DNA of 25,049 bases from Burkholderiaceae bacterium (lineage in GTDB: Bacteria; Pseudomonadota; Gammaproteobacteria; Burkholderiales; Burkholderiaceae), in assembly GCA_030151165.1 (NCBI GenBank), contig JASLEM010000115.1, positions 1-25,049 on the forward strand. Direction: 5' to 3'. Numbering within the stretch: the first letter of the stretch is position 1; each line of letters opens with the position of its first letter. Shown here piece after piece: positions 7,361-14,956 of this stretch. The translations under genes were made by a program, and so were the position numbers. The notes beneath the pieces were generated by a model. The model saw nothing but the letters and a program-made list of their open reading frames with translations, did not search any database and had not been told where the DNA came from.

Positions 7361-7738
7361 ATGACCCTCGAAGTCATGCTGACCGTTGGCGCCGCTGCCG
7401 AATTGGGAGTTCCAGCCGCCTGCCTTCTGGGTTGGGTGCGACATCCCCACTGGAAACCCAAACTCGTTGTCGTGCTCGGCGCGGTGGCACCCTGGATATG
7501 CCTCTACCTGGCAACACTCGTCAGTTGGCTTGCAACGCAGACGAGGGATGGCCTCTGGGCGGTTCTCGCGATGTGGGTCATGTCCTTTTTCCTCTACGTA
7601 CCGACATTCCTCGTCGCCTGCGTGCTTGCTTGGGTGCCAAGGCCAACAGGGACGATGTGGCGAGCGATGGCAGGCGCGCTGGCTACGCTCGTGATCATCG
7701 CTGCGGCAACGTTCGGCCGTCGACCGCCATTTTCATGA
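7361..7738 (+). CDS. Small membrane protein, four predicted transmembrane segments
   Basis: A 125-residue protein of unknown family. Hydrophobic segments lie at about 5-26, 34-54, 64-92 (long, with FFLYVPTFLVACVLAWV) and 100-118, separated by short loops containing Trp, Arg and Lys. It is very probably an inner-membrane protein. The start at ATG 7361 gives a natural N-terminus but has no Shine-Dalgarno. A 10-codon open frame at 7332-7364 overlaps the start as ATGA. The gene is followed by a second small membrane protein 111 bases downstream on the same strand. I do not recognise either family. Confidence 0.65.
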   Translation: MTLEVMLTVGAAAELGVPAACLLGWVRHPHWKPKLVVVLGAVAPWICLYLATLVSWLATQTRDGLWAVLAMWVMSFFLYVPTFLVACVLAWVPRPTGTMWRAMAGALATLVIIAAATFGRRPPFS

Positions 7739-7849
7739 GCGAGCCTGCGAAGCGGCTGTCGGATCTCGGATACGTACAGTCGTTCGTGAATGCCTCCTTG
7801 GTGGATGCGCGGAACGGTGCAGCAATATCCTCGGCAGTAAACTGAAGCC

Positions 7850-8188
7850 ATGTCCGCGATCAGACGCAATATGAGTCCTCGGCAATGGCTGGGCGTCGCA
7901 GCCGTTGCGCTTGTCCCGGGCGAACTCCTGTGGTTTGCAATGCTCTACCCGCTCGTACCGAGGGGTGGCACCGGATGGGCGGTTGCAGCGGGCTTGGGAG
8001 CAGTCGCAACCGTATGGGCCGTCGTCAGCGTGGCAGCGCTCTCGTGGTTGAGCGGTCGCGGAAGGTATCGCCTGATCAGCAGCTTGGTGGGCCTCGTCGT
8101 GGCGCTGCAATTCGGAATGGGAATTTTCGCGCTTGCTTTCTATCATCAGGGACTGCTGGCAGAACATTTCTCGTACTTCGGCAGGTGA
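7850..8188 (+). CDS. Small membrane protein, three predicted transmembrane segments
   Basis: A 112-residue protein of unknown family. After a basic N-terminus (MSAIRRNMSPRQW), which fits positive-inside insertion, hydrophobic segments lie at about 14-34, 43-66 and 73-98. The loop SGRGRYR between the last two is basic. No catalytic or transport motif is visible. ATG 7850 is preceded by TAAACTGAAGCC, a poor ribosome binding site. A later in-frame Met (residue 8) is an alternative start. Confidence 0.65.
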   Translation: MSAIRRNMSPRQWLGVAAVALVPGELLWFAMLYPLVPRGGTGWAVAAGLGAVATVWAVVSVAALSWLSGRGRYRLISSLVGLVVALQFGMGIFALAFYHQGLLAEHFSYFGR

Positions 8189-8299
8189 CTGGTCAAGACG
8201 AGCATCAGCAGTCCGCGTGCGGCCAGAAGCGAACCTTCGCAAGTGGCAGATTTCGGGTCGGCTAGGCGGGGACGTTTACCGATTCACGATGTGAACAAC

Positions 8300-8635
8300 A
8301 TGAATTCGACCGAGTTCTTCGAGCACGTCTCAACTGACTTTCCAACGGTCTATTTGGATGATCATTTGTGGGTGAACGTGCATGACGGCGTGGCCACAAA
8401 GCTGGGCGTGCTGTCTGCGCTCTTGTTTGAGCACCTCAAGGGAAGTCGGGCAATCGTGGTCGTGCATTCACCGCTTGGGATCGGCGTCGAGCTCCCGCTT
8501 GATGAAGTCTGCACGTTCGTGGCGCCGCATGTGTTGACGGCCGAGATACACATCGCCGATCTGGACATGCAGTCATTTGTTGCCATCCTCGACAACGGAG
8601 TCGCAGCCGGGTGGCGTAGAGGCGAGCGGCCGTAG
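8300..8635 (+). CDS. Hypothetical cytoplasmic protein (111 aa)
   Basis: No family recognised. The product is soluble, acidic and mixed alpha/beta, with neither signal peptide nor membrane segment. Segments such as GVLSALLFEHLKGSRAIVVV and LPLDEVCTFVAPHVLTAEIH look like buried helix and strand elements. I start at ATG 8300 (MNSTEFFEHV); the frame is open back to 8243, but that extension (MADFGSARRGRLPIHDVNN) has no gene-like character. Neighbouring orphan genes are co-directional but widely spaced, so an operon is not indicated. Confidence 0.6.
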   Translation: MNSTEFFEHVSTDFPTVYLDDHLWVNVHDGVATKLGVLSALLFEHLKGSRAIVVVHSPLGIGVELPLDEVCTFVAPHVLTAEIHIADLDMQSFVAILDNGVAAGWRRGERP

Positions 8636-8706
8636 TCGGCCACCAGCAGACATCCTCCTCGGTCGGCTCAAGGCAGGCCGCCCAATCCCGACCAGCATCG
8701 ATTCTC

Positions 8707-9153
8707 ATGCTCTCCACCTCGCAAATCGCCGACAAATTCGCCCGCCTAGATGTTCACGACGACACGGTCGAAGGGTTTGAGTTTCATCCGGCCGAGAAGC
8801 GTGGCGCCAAAGCTAGGGTCGTCGTGACTCTTTTTCGCCACTGGCTAGGTACCCGCCGGGTGCTGACATTCAACGACTGCGCAAACATTGAAGCGATCAT
8901 CGACTGCGATGTGCTTCGCGACAACGCTCCGAACAACACGCATTTCTTTGAGTGCAGCGCCGATCCTGGGGAGGTCGAGGCTGCAATGCGAAAGCACCGG
9001 CGAGCCTGGAATGTGAAGTACGACAAGTCAATCGACCCAATGCTGACGAAGACATCAAAGGTCGAGCACTACGTTCTGTTCAAAGTCAGGCTGTTTGGCG
9101 GAAACCTGCTCGTGGTCGCGCGCAACTTCACTATCAAGCCGCTGAAGACCTAG
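8707..9153 (+). CDS. Hypothetical cytoplasmic protein (148 aa)
   Basis: No family recognised. The protein is soluble, with no signal peptide. Its N-terminal half has alternating strands (ARVVVTLFRHWLGTRRVLTF) and a region NDCANIEAIIDCDVLRDN; its C-terminal half is basic with HYVLFKVRLFGGNLLVVARN, a probable beta hairpin. Codon use and the coherent amphipathic pattern support a real gene. ATG 8707 starts it, without a clear ribosome binding site. Confidence 0.62.
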   Translation: MLSTSQIADKFARLDVHDDTVEGFEFHPAEKRGAKARVVVTLFRHWLGTRRVLTFNDCANIEAIIDCDVLRDNAPNNTHFFECSADPGEVEAAMRKHRRAWNVKYDKSIDPMLTKTSKVEHYVLFKVRLFGGNLLVVARNFTIKPLKT

Positions 9154-9260
9154 CTCCGACACCCGGACTGAATCGTGGCCCGGGAAATTTGCGATGCCAT
9201 GACCGCTTTTTGGTGTTCAATTCGTCAACCGCGATTTCCCGCTATGGGTGGAAGCCGCCG

Positions 9261-9303
9261 ATCAAAATCCACCTTCGAAAACACAAACCTTTCTTCGCAA
9301 CGC
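9261..9303 (+). repeat. Dispersed repeat, copy 1
   Basis: It begins ATCAAAATCCACC and ends TTCGCAACGC. It matches 14896-14939 in the same orientation with a few substitutions, mostly T/C and A/C, and one single-base indel. Resemblance may continue to the CGCCC at about 9314. No coding, no terminal inverted repeats. Confidence 0.65.
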
Positions 9304-9323
9304 CGGACGCGCCCTGAAGCCCT

Positions 9324-9359
9324 GTAGGACAGGTTAGCCGCAGGCGTAACCCGCCCCAC
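9324..9359. repeat. Degenerate REP-like palindrome (GGTTA ... TAACC)
   Basis: GGTTA (9332-9336) pairs with TAACC (9347-9351), an inner GCC/GGC extends the stem, and flanking GTAGGAC pairs imperfectly with GCCCCAC. The overall pattern GTAGGNNGGTTAGCC...GCGTAACC resembles a short palindromic repeat that I recall as common in intergenic DNA of beta- and gammaproteobacteria. The resemblance is from memory. Only one copy is seen here. Confidence 0.5.
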
Positions 9360-9471
9360 GACTGTCGGATCTCGCTCATTTGCCGTCGTTCGCGACCGTC
9401 GGGTTTTGGATAGGCCATGGCTCAACAACGGCGACGTTGATCGATAGGTTTCGACAAGCGAAGGATCCGAT

Positions 9472-10095
9472 ATGAAGTTCGTCACATGGCCGCGGCGTGA
9501 ATTCAGATGCAGATTTGCCACGCTGCTGGCATTGGTGCTCGGCACCCTGACTTCGTTCTGCGCTTGCGCGCACACAGGTGATACGTGGCCTTATGCCGAG
9601 GTGTCCTGTGAACCGACGCGCGGCACCGTGGTCGTGCTGGAGGCAGTCGCCGACAGTGAAGACGCCATTCCCAAGCGACGTGGGGTTCGGGGTCTGGATG
9701 CGATGCTTGTATTCACCCCGGTCGGCGACAGCGGCTTTGTATCGGAAAGGAGCCGCTGGGTCGTGAAATGCCGGCTCGGTCGAAGTCAGTATTCGATCCA
9801 GGTCGAACCGTACCTGTTCAACCCCTCGAATGTTCAGGGCATGTGCGGCGCCGCAGCGCCTGCGGCTCGCGTCACGGTGCTGCGGAATCGCAAGCCGCTT
9901 CTCGCAAAGCTCGTACTGGCGACTGAGTGTTTCGCCGATGGCAACACTGACGATCGCATCGACAAGATTTCGATTTCCGAGCAGCACATGGTGGCGACTT
10001 TCGACCTGTCGACGTCAGTCGGCACTGGTCGACAAGAGATTCCCTTTGCAGAGCTGCCAACGCTTGAGCGAAGGCGACTTTTCCAAGCGCCTTGA
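9472..10095 (+). CDS. Exported hypothetical protein (207 aa)
   Basis: No family recognised. Residues 1-33 form a signal peptide: basic start (MKFVTWPRREFRCRF), hydrophobic core (ATLLALVLGTLTSF), cleavage probably near CACA|HTGD. The mature part has several cysteines (SCEPT, VKCRLGR, GMCGAAA, TECFAD) that could form disulfides in the periplasm, and a beta-rich pattern. ATG 9472 has AAGGAT a few bases upstream. It is followed after 161 bases by the frameshifted exported gene at 10257, which also has a secretion signal. Confidence 0.68.
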   Translation: MKFVTWPRREFRCRFATLLALVLGTLTSFCACAHTGDTWPYAEVSCEPTRGTVVVLEAVADSEDAIPKRRGVRGLDAMLVFTPVGDSGFVSERSRWVVKCRLGRSQYSIQVEPYLFNPSNVQGMCGAAAPAARVTVLRNRKPLLAKLVLATECFADGNTDDRIDKISISEQHMVATFDLSTSVGTGRQEIPFAELPTLERRRLFQAP

Positions 10096-10256
10096 GTCAC
10101 TCCACAGGATCGCGTACCGAGGTACCGAAGTCGGCCGACGACGGAGAACCGCCGACGTCCGCTTTGCGGCGCCGGAAATGCCAGCAGGGACACGGAATGA
10201 ATCAGCGCAACGGGCGCCCGGCATCCCGAAATTGCCAACGGATCTCGAACTAATCG

Positions 10257-10731
10257 GTGATGCTCGCCATCGCTCTTCTTGGACGAGTTGGTGATGCTCA
10301 CGCCGCCATTGACGCCAAGACCGTCGACAAGGTTGCGAGCATGGCCGCAGGCTACGCAAAGAGCCTCGGCTGCGCGGTGAGCGTGGACAAGCGCAACGTC
10401 GTTCCCTACAGCATCGAAGGCAAAAGCCTCTTCCTGATTCTGTACAGCATCATCTGGGTTGCTCGGGCGGGTCCGCGATGAGCCGGCCGGCCTTGGCAGC
10501 GCTGGAGCAGAACGCATCTGGTGATTTCTACGTTCGACCGGAGTATTCTGCGCCGCAGGGCATGTCGGACCAGTTCCCTGCGTCGATCGACAGACTGTTC
10601 CTGAAGGGCGGGCGCCTGCGGTTCGCCGGCAGGGAACTCGGGCCGAATGGCGCGCTCTGCTGTGCCTCCATGCTCGTCGAAGGGGGGTGAGCTTCAGTCG
10701 GGGGCGATGGATCGCCGACGAGCGGCCCTGA
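10257..10731 (+). pseudogene. Exported hypothetical protein broken by two single-base deletions
   Basis: Three successive frames join into one plausible protein. Frame 1 (from ATG 10260, or GTG 10257) has a signal peptide (MLAIALLGRVGDAHA|A) and runs to KSLFLILYSI. The next frame continues as LGCSGGSAMSRPALAALEQ and on to CCASMLVEGG. The third continues VSFSRGRWIADERP to TGA 10731. Adding one base near 10451 (AGC ATC gAT CTG GGT) restores LYSIDLGCSGGSAM, and adding one G to the G6 run at 10682-10687 restores VEGGVSFSRGRW. Both lesions are losses of one base. They may be real decay or sequencing errors. The family is unknown to me; the mature protein has paired Cys (LGCS, LCCA). Alternatively two short genes exist, but the continuity of sense across both breaks argues against that. 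Confidence 0.65.
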
Positions 10732-10839
10732 CGCACCGACAGCAACCGGAGGAGCGCGTCCGATTCAGCGTGGTCGGCTCGGCTCGCCCCCGATGCGCAC
10801 AAGCGCGCCAGCGGAAGAATCGTCCTTGATGGAAACAAC

Positions 10840-11802
10840 ATGACCCCTGGCTGGACCGAGTTGCTTCGATTGGCGCTGGGCATTCTCTGCGGCGTGTCCG
10901 CCGCGGCCTGCGTCGCGCAGGTTTCGCGAGGCAGCGTCACTGACGACGGGGCGGCGCGCCTGGGCGCGATGCTGGATGAAAGGGTTTCGTATATCAGGAC
11001 TCAGGGCGGCCCGCATCCCGAACCGGCAGACGCACTGCGACGCACGGCCTTGATGTTCGACATGATGGACAACGTGCCCTGCCCCGATTGTCCGATTCGG
11101 AAGCCACTCACTGCGGAAGAGCAAGCGGCCTATGCGGCGACAACCCGGCTCGACGCCGAAGCGGGCAAGCCGGCCGCCGAACTTCGACTCGGCGCCCTCT
11201 ACCTGCAGGGCAAAGGGGTGGAGCGCGATGTCCCCCAAGGCCTGAAGTGGCTGAAGTCTGCTGCCGGCGACGGCGATGACGAAGCCGCGTTCGCGCTGGC
11301 ACAAATGTACGACCAGGGCATCAACTTCTCCGTCGATCAAAGCGAGGCCGCCCGTTTCTACGAAATGGCGGCAACCAAGCCGCCCTTTGCTGTGCTTGCC
11401 AGGCGACGGCTGGCCGAGATGAATGAATTCGGCCTGGGCGTCCCGCAGAACTACGCCCGAGCCATGGCGCTCTATGAATCCGAGATCGCGCCGCCGACCG
11501 CCGCGCCACCGCCGGCGCGCTGGTCGCAATGGTCTGAGTTCTCCGTGGGACGAATGTATGCGCAAGGCAAAGGCGTCCCGCAGGACTACGCCAAGGCGGC
11601 TGAATGGTTTCTCGTGGCGACGGATCAAGGCACCGGTTACGGCGGCATGGTCGCCGACGCCGAGTGCGCGCTTGCGATCATGTACTCCACCGGACTCGGC
11701 GTCACGCGCGACCCGCAGCGTGCGGAATTCTTCCTGCGTCGGCCGAACGCGTTGACCATGAAGGCCTGCCAGGGTCTAAGGGCGGAGCTCGCAAGGCGCT
11801 AG
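10840..11802 (+). CDS. Exported Sel1-like repeat (tetratricopeptide-type) protein
   Basis: A 320-residue protein with an N-terminal signal sequence (LLRLALGILCGVSAAACVA, about residues 8-26), probably periplasmic or membrane-tethered. From about residue 107 it carries Sel1-like repeats: AELRLGALYLQGKGVERDVP with GLKWLKSAA; AAFALAQMYDQG with AARFYEMAA; LAEMNEFGLGVPQNYARAMA; SVGRMYAQGKGVPQDYAKAA with EWFLVA; and ALAIMYSTGLGVTRDPQRAE. Such alpha-solenoid repeats mediate protein-protein contacts, and SLR proteins often act in envelope signalling or stress; no partner is evident here. A CPDC motif (PCPDCPIR) at about 81-84 precedes the repeats. ATG 10840 follows GGAAACAAC. The gene is intact, unlike its upstream neighbour. 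Confidence 0.85.
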   Translation: MTPGWTELLRLALGILCGVSAAACVAQVSRGSVTDDGAARLGAMLDERVSYIRTQGGPHPEPADALRRTALMFDMMDNVPCPDCPIRKPLTAEEQAAYAATTRLDAEAGKPAAELRLGALYLQGKGVERDVPQGLKWLKSAAGDGDDEAAFALAQMYDQGINFSVDQSEAARFYEMAATKPPFAVLARRRLAEMNEFGLGVPQNYARAMALYESEIAPPTAAPPPARWSQWSEFSVGRMYAQGKGVPQDYAKAAEWFLVATDQGTGYGGMVADAECALAIMYSTGLGVTRDPQRAEFFLRRPNALTMKACQGLRAELARR

Positions 11803-11962
11803 GCTTCTTTGGAAGCAGTAATCGGCCATTTCCTGACGGTGACAAGCGGCAGCTTTGCGGTAGGCTGATCACTTACGAGTCATTTCATTTCGTATCGAAA
11901 ACCGTCATGAATCCTCACTGTGCTCACGAACTCATGCGTCGAATATGTTCTGGTGTCATCTC

Positions 11963-12331
11963 ATGAACAGCGAAACACGAAAGATCAATACAACGCGGCC
12001 TCGAACGTACGTGGCTATGGGCACGGTGTTGGTCTTTGGATGGGCTGCATGGGACTACTTTGAAAGTTGGCACCAAGACGAAGCTTTTCGGGCCACTTAC
12101 CTCGGCCAGTCTCAGACTGAGGTGCTCTCTCGGTGGGGTACGCCGTCTTCCGAAGAGCGCCAGATAGACATTGGACGGCCGATGAGTAGCGACGACAAAA
12201 GCGTCTGCCACGACGAATGCGTCAAACGCTGGTGGTACACCCGGCCCTTGACTCTCGGCGTTGAAAGCTACGTAATCGATTTCGATAAACAGGGGCGCGT
12301 GTTGGGCGCGCTTCAGATGAGTTCGCCGTAG
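11963..12331 (+). CDS. Membrane-anchored BamE/SmpA-like hypothetical protein
   Basis: A 122-residue protein. A basic N-terminus (MNSETRKINTTRPRTY) precedes one hydrophobic segment at about 17-31 (VAMGTVLVFGWAAW), so it is anchored by a single helix or a signal sequence. The rest follows the small BamE/SmpA-OmlA-like pattern: YLGQSQTEVLSRWGTPSSEE (helix then G-x-P), then WWYTRP, YVIDFDKQGRVLGALQM (paired strands). That fold is an assembly or inhibitor domain of the periplasm; assignment rests on pattern only. The frame opens at 11945; I prefer ATG 11963. The preceding 160 bases are AT-richer and could hold its promoter. Confidence 0.6.
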   Translation: MNSETRKINTTRPRTYVAMGTVLVFGWAAWDYFESWHQDEAFRATYLGQSQTEVLSRWGTPSSEERQIDIGRPMSSDDKSVCHDECVKRWWYTRPLTLGVESYVIDFDKQGRVLGALQMSSP

Positions 12332-12473
12332 GCTTGCCCGGCATTAAGAGGGCCGCTGTTCGACAGCGCGGATGTCAGCTTCCGGGAGTCCAAAACGGCG
12401 TTTCTGATGTCGCCTGAGGGTGGCGGATTCAAGCGGTCGTTAGCAAGCGGCGGCTCTTGGGTGTGATCGATTG

Positions 12474-12812
12474 ATGATTATCTTCTCGGTCAACGAGGCG
12501 ATTGAGTACTTGGACGGACTAGCCGGCAAGGACATTGCGGTTCGTGGGCTTCTTTCGTTCAAGTTCGAGAACGTCTCTTTGTCCCACGTTCCGACCGGAG
12601 ACCAAACGCCTGGCTACGGATCATCGATTTGGCTCGCTGCCGGCGAGGGGAGTCTTGGTTTCGACGCGAAAGCTTGTGATCGGTTGCACGGCAAGGTGGT
12701 GGTCGTCGAAGGTAGGCTTATGAAGCCTGATCCGAAGTTTGGCGGGTGCGGCCACCTCAGCCTTTGGCCGGCTGAGATCGCCGCTCGAACGCTTGAACTT
12801 GCTTCGTTATGA
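12474..12812 (+). CDS. Hypothetical protein, possible OB-fold (112 aa)
   Basis: No family recognised with certainty. The order GKDIAVRGLLSFKFENVSLS, then IWLAAG, then GKVVVVEGRLMKPDPKFGGC followed by HLSLWP looks like the five-strand OB fold of nucleic-acid or small-ligand binding domains. No signal peptide. ATG 12474 is preceded in frame by TTG 12471. Its stop overlaps the ATG at 12809 of the next frame (ATGA), so the downstream gene may be translationally coupled. Confidence 0.6.
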   Translation: MIIFSVNEAIEYLDGLAGKDIAVRGLLSFKFENVSLSHVPTGDQTPGYGSSIWLAAGEGSLGFDAKACDRLHGKVVVVEGRLMKPDPKFGGCGHLSLWPAEIAARTLELASL

Positions 12813-12865
12813 AACTAGTCTGCATCAGGTCAGACAAGTTGCCGATTGCCCTAACGCGTGCCCAA

Positions 12866-13369
12866 ATGACTCAAAAGTCCGGAACTGTCCTTGTTGCACT
12901 ACTTGCAATCGCCGTGACCGGCGCCTGCAGTGCAAAGCCTGTCACCGCGTCAAAGTGGATCGTCGAGATGCAGTGTTCGCGTGCGGCCGGCAACGTGCGC
13001 TGTGAAGAGTATTCGAGCGACGTCCAAGTTTGGGAGATCGATGGCGAGGTTTGTGGGACGCTGAATCAAACCACCGAGCGGAGGTCTCCCGACGCCTGGT
13101 TTTCGGGTAGCAGGCACGGCGATCTTGCGTTGGTGAGATTCGTAGATACGTTTCAGGCCGACGGCGATACGTTCGGCACCGCTGTGATCAAGATCGGCAA
13201 GGCACGCTTGACCTGGACGGTGACGTCGACGGCGCCGGGCCAAGAGGTGCACAGCGAAGATCGATACCATCGGGAGAGCAGAATCGATCCTTGGGACACC
13301 CAGGATGTCAGCTCTTGCGCTGAACTTGAGGCCAAGATGTCTGGTACCACTGTTCGTCTGCCACGTTGA
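12866..13369 (+). CDS. Hypothetical lipoprotein (167 aa)
   Basis: From ATG 12866 the protein starts MTQKSGTVLVALLAIAVTGAC, a lipoprotein-type signal with a plausible lipobox (T-G-A-C, Cys21). The mature domain is beta-rich with several cysteines (EMQCSRAAGNVRCEEYSS, GEVCGTLNQ, SSCAELEAK), and includes MQCSRAAGN with VWEIDGEVCG, a lipocalin-like or small-barrel look; no family is claimed. The frame opens earlier at ATG 12809, which overlaps the upstream stop as ATGA and would add 19 residues before the signal peptide. I judge that less likely, though coupling to the upstream gene is possible. It converges with the kelch-like gene. Confidence 0.66.
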   Translation: MTQKSGTVLVALLAIAVTGACSAKPVTASKWIVEMQCSRAAGNVRCEEYSSDVQVWEIDGEVCGTLNQTTERRSPDAWFSGSRHGDLALVRFVDTFQADGDTFGTAVIKIGKARLTWTVTSTAPGQEVHSEDRYHRESRIDPWDTQDVSSCAELEAKMSGTTVRLPR

Positions 13370-13425
13370 AGCCGAAAGTCCGGCCCTCGGCCAGGGCCTG
13401 CCCCTCCCAAAAGTCCGGTATCGGT

Positions 13426-13443
13426 AGGCGGCAGGCCGCCTTT
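13426..13443. terminator. Short hairpin between convergent genes, possible weak terminator
   Basis: AGGCGG (13426-13431) and CCGCCT (13436-13441) form a 6-bp stem with a CAGG loop, followed by TTT. It sits 57 bases after the lipoprotein stop and touches the stop of the convergent kelch-like gene. The T tract is short, so efficiency is doubtful. Confidence 0.4.
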
Positions 13444-14717
13444 CAGGGCCGAAACAGAAGCGCACCGTCGATGGTGCTGTCACCGCCATCATTCGGCCCC
13501 GTATACAGAAGCATGGTGCCCGCGGTGCCGCCGGTGCCCCACGCCACGGAGCCGAGAGGTAGCGCCCCAGCTAGTGCCCAGGCACCACCTTCGGATGAAG
13601 CCCGGACGAGCTCGTCTCGGAGTATGTTGTTGCGAAACATGATTGCGCACAGGCTGCCGTCTTGGCGAATGGTAAGAATCGCGCCGCCGCTGTAACCGTC
13701 AGGCAAGTCACTGTCGACACGCCACGTCCTGCGAACGGGATCGAACAGGATCGCGCGCATCTTGCCCGCTGCAACTCCGCGCTGCAGTGCTAGCACGTTC
13801 TGGTTAGGGAGCAGCGTTAGCGATCGCGCTTCCAGAAACTCACCGTGAGGCAATTGGCCGGCGCTTTCCCACTCCATAGTGTCTGGACGGAAAATGAGCG
13901 GAGCAAATGCGATGGTCGGATATTGCTGGAATCCAAGCAGAAGGATCGACCCATCATGCAGCCGGATGACACTATCCGGTTCGCCGCGCATTGTGGTCGC
14001 GCTGGCATGGCCAGGAAGCCAGCGGTCAAGCGCGGCGTCGTAGACCATGCCGATCCAGCCCTGCACCGGTGTCTTGTCCCCAAAGAGCGCGAAGACACGA
14101 CTGTCGCCGAGCGGAATCACCGACAACACCTCGGATACTTCGAGCGGCAATGGGGCAGTCTGCGCCCACGTCTCGGTATCCGCGTTGTAGACCCAGCCGT
14201 TTTGAACTGCTCCACTGCCGAGAAGCAGAAAACGGCTGTTGGTCAACCTCACGACGTCGTGACCGATCGTGTCGACGCCTGGCTTGTGAAGCATCCCGGC
14301 CCTACGCCATTCGTTCTTGGCCGAATCGAACTTCACCGCAACCGTTTGGCGTTCGGCACGCGTCAAGCCAAACCCCAGCGCGTGGCCGTCGGGCTGCGCC
14401 ACAACGTGGCTGCCCAGAGCGATGACTCCAGGCACCAAGGGCGTTCTTTCCCACCGGTTCAAACCAGGGTGGAAGACAAATCCGATGGACGACATCTCGC
14501 CCTTGGCCTGTCCGACACCCAGCACCAGCCCATTGGAGAGGACGACTTCGCCCCAGCCAAGCAATAGAACCCCGCTGGGACCGTCGTCAGTTTGGCTCCA
14601 ATTAGGCTCGGCCCAAGAAGGAGTGGTTGCGCGCAGCAATGCATCCTGCTGAACGCAGCCAGTCGCGCCAACAAGCCACAAGACAGCGAAGCAGACGCGG
14701 ATCTTGAAACATGTCAT
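13443..14717 (-). CDS. Kelch-like beta-propeller lipoprotein
   Basis: A 424-residue protein with an N-terminal lipoprotein signal (VCFAVLWLVGATGC, Cys21), hence probably attached to a membrane facing the periplasm or surface. Six kelch-like blades follow, each with hydrophobic strand, D/N-x-x-x-x-W and a terminal LLLG-type strand: FHPGLNRWERT, FDSAKNEWRRA, YNADTETWAQT, YDAALDRWLPG, FRPDTMEWESA and FDPVRRTWRVD. The conserved spacing of W and the G-rich strand ends identify a kelch or galactose-oxidase-central-domain type propeller; the copper ligands of galactose oxidase are not recognisable. Its partners are unknown. It is one of few - strand genes in the orphan block; no Shine-Dalgarno is obvious. 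Confidence 0.8.
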   Translation of the reverse strand: MTCFKIRVCFAVLWLVGATGCVQQDALLRATTPSWAEPNWSQTDDGPSGVLLLGWGEVVLSNGLVLGVGQAKGEMSSIGFVFHPGLNRWERTPLVPGVIALGSHVVAQPDGHALGFGLTRAERQTVAVKFDSAKNEWRRAGMLHKPGVDTIGHDVVRLTNSRFLLLGSGAVQNGWVYNADTETWAQTAPLPLEVSEVLSVIPLGDSRVFALFGDKTPVQGWIGMVYDAALDRWLPGHASATTMRGEPDSVIRLHDGSILLLGFQQYPTIAFAPLIFRPDTMEWESAGQLPHGEFLEARSLTLLPNQNVLALQRGVAAGKMRAILFDPVRRTWRVDSDLPDGYSGGAILTIRQDGSLCAIMFRNNILRDELVRASSEGGAWALAGALPLGSVAWGTGGTAGTMLLYTGPNDGGDSTIDGALLFRP

Positions 14718-14895
14718 GGGATTCCCGAAGGCGCCTCAAACGATAGATCTCGCATTCTCATCGACGGAAGCAATTCGCCCTCCTTCGATCTTCGGCTCGG
14801 GGTCTAAGCTTAATCGCCTTCGGTCGATGGCGAAGGTCAGCTTTGAGGCTTCGCAATCCGTGCTGCAGCTGACAGCTTCGGGTCGCAAGCACCGG

Positions 14896-14939
14896 ATCAA
14901 AACCCACCCTCGAACCCCACAACCCTTCGTTCGCAACGC
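14896..14939 (+). repeat. Dispersed repeat, copy 2
   Basis: Begins ATCAAAACCCACC and ends TTCGTTCGCAACGC. It aligns to 9261-9303 with one indel and lies just past the 3' end of the propeller sensor gene, at the right edge of the orphan block. The surrounding 14718-14956 has no supportable gene. Confidence 0.65.
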
Positions 14940-14956
14940 TGCACACGCCCGCAAGC

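Larger units (their letters stand above)
9154..9471. other. 318-base intergenic stretch with a dispersed repeat and a REP-like hairpin
   Basis: No gene is supported here. The stretch contains copy 1 of a dispersed repeat (9261-9303, possibly to 9314) and a GGTTA...TAACC hairpin (9324-9359). Between the hairpin and 9471 is plain sequence that probably carries the promoter of the following exported protein. AAGCGAAGGAT just before 9472 may serve as its ribosome binding site. Confidence 0.6.

Noticed and set aside
7332..7364. Ten-codon leader frame overlapping the start of the first small membrane protein as ATGA
   Set aside because: Too short and without a ribosome binding site; no attenuation structure seen.
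9834..10940. A - strand frame of 368 codons
   Set aside because: Lies opposite the exported hypothetical gene and the pseudogene, with random-looking composition and no motif.
6968..13369. Integron cassette array (many small + strand genes)
   Set aside because: I looked for GTTRRRY and RYYYAAC core sites at the gene junctions and found none in correct pairing; no integrase is present.
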